A stretch of DNA of 64,000 bases, from assembly GCF_013359755.1 (NCBI RefSeq), contig NZ_JABMCJ010000072.1, positions 62,001 to 126,000 on the forward strand. The letters are read 5' to 3'. Source of the DNA: Tardiphaga robiniae (lineage in GTDB: Bacteria > Pseudomonadota > Alphaproteobacteria > Rhizobiales > Xanthobacteraceae). The notes under the pieces are model-generated. The model did not search any database. It was given only the letters and a program-made list of their open reading frames with translations, and had not been told where the DNA came from. Of this stretch, positions 63,876 through 64,000 are shown piece by piece. The stretch's first letter is position 1; the number at the start of each line of letters is the position of its first letter. The translations under genes and the position numbers were made by a program.

Positions 63876-64000
63876 GAGCTGACTTAGCTTTACCGTAGAA
63901 GCAATCGTACGTGGCTTCTCAGCACGCCCAGCTCGTCCGTGGTTGGCACCTTTCACCAAACGGCAAGTAGAACTTTTGGGAGACGCACAGTGACCGGTGA
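63876..64000. other. Right edge, possible start of the next gene
   Basis: After the GH130 stop codon, GGGAG at 63978-63982 precedes an in-frame GTG at 63990 that stays open to the window edge. Four codons are too few to support a gene. Confidence 0.25.

Overview
The window is GC-rich alphaproteobacterial DNA. The gene order murA / DUF2948 / hisD / UPF0262 / low-Mr phosphatase / maf / yacG, the aerobic benzoyl-CoA (box) genes and the many ABC uptake systems fit the family Nitrobacteraceae (Bradyrhizobium, Rhodopseudomonas, Afipia, Tardiphaga). The genus cannot be fixed by reading. It looks like chromosome: three tRNA genes, no insertion sequence, no CRISPR array and no phage gene were seen.

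Layout. 1-8.1 kb: a two-partner secretion pair (partial TpsA exoprotein running off the left edge, a secreted protein of unknown role, TpsB transporter), then an OmpR-type response regulator converging on a TorS-like hybrid kinase that is coupled to a periplasmic binding protein. 8.3-13.6 kb: tRNA-Phe and the housekeeping block yacG-maf-phosphatase-UPF0262-hisD-DUF2948-murA. 13.7-20 kb: an NAD(P)-binding protein, an SDR with a divergent TetR gene and a palindromic operator, a membrane protein, an exported hydrolase, and a UBP zinc-finger protein next to a cNMP-binding/thioredoxin-reductase-like flavoprotein. 20.4-21.4 kb: tRNA-Thr and an Lrp-type regulator.

21.6-33.6 kb is one long minus-strand catabolic set: Asp/Glu racemase, glyoxalase-like protein, M14-like peptidase, quinone reductase, thioesterase, a complete oligopeptide-type ABC importer, acyl-CoA ligase and SDR. 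Its substrate is unknown. 34.3-50.0 kb is the aerobic benzoate module: feruloyl-CoA-synthase-like ligase, boxA, boxB, boxC, a DUF309 protein, a hydrolase and benzoate-CoA ligase. The divergent boxR gene and a small coupled gene follow, then a complete branched-chain-amino-acid-type (liv) importer. TGCA-N6-TGCA-like boxes stand before boxC, between the ligase and boxR, and twice before the liv operon, where one overlaps a putative -10. This suggests that BoxR controls the importer and that the importer brings in benzoate or a relative.

50.2-58.8 kb is the most unusual part. A LysR regulator with two HTH domains is divergent from an operon encoding an amino-acid-type ABC importer, a hydantoinase-like amidohydrolase, a DUF917 (thiohydantoin desulfurase family) protein and a urocanase homologue whose signature cysteine is alanine. 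Together they could form a route for a thiolated or methylated urocanate, as in (S-methyl)ergothioneine breakdown, down to N-carbamoylglutamate. No ammonia lyase is in the window.

59-64 kb holds tRNA-Gln, two small basic or hypothetical proteins, and a glycosyltransferase / GH130 pair that probably acts on a mannose-type oligosaccharide.
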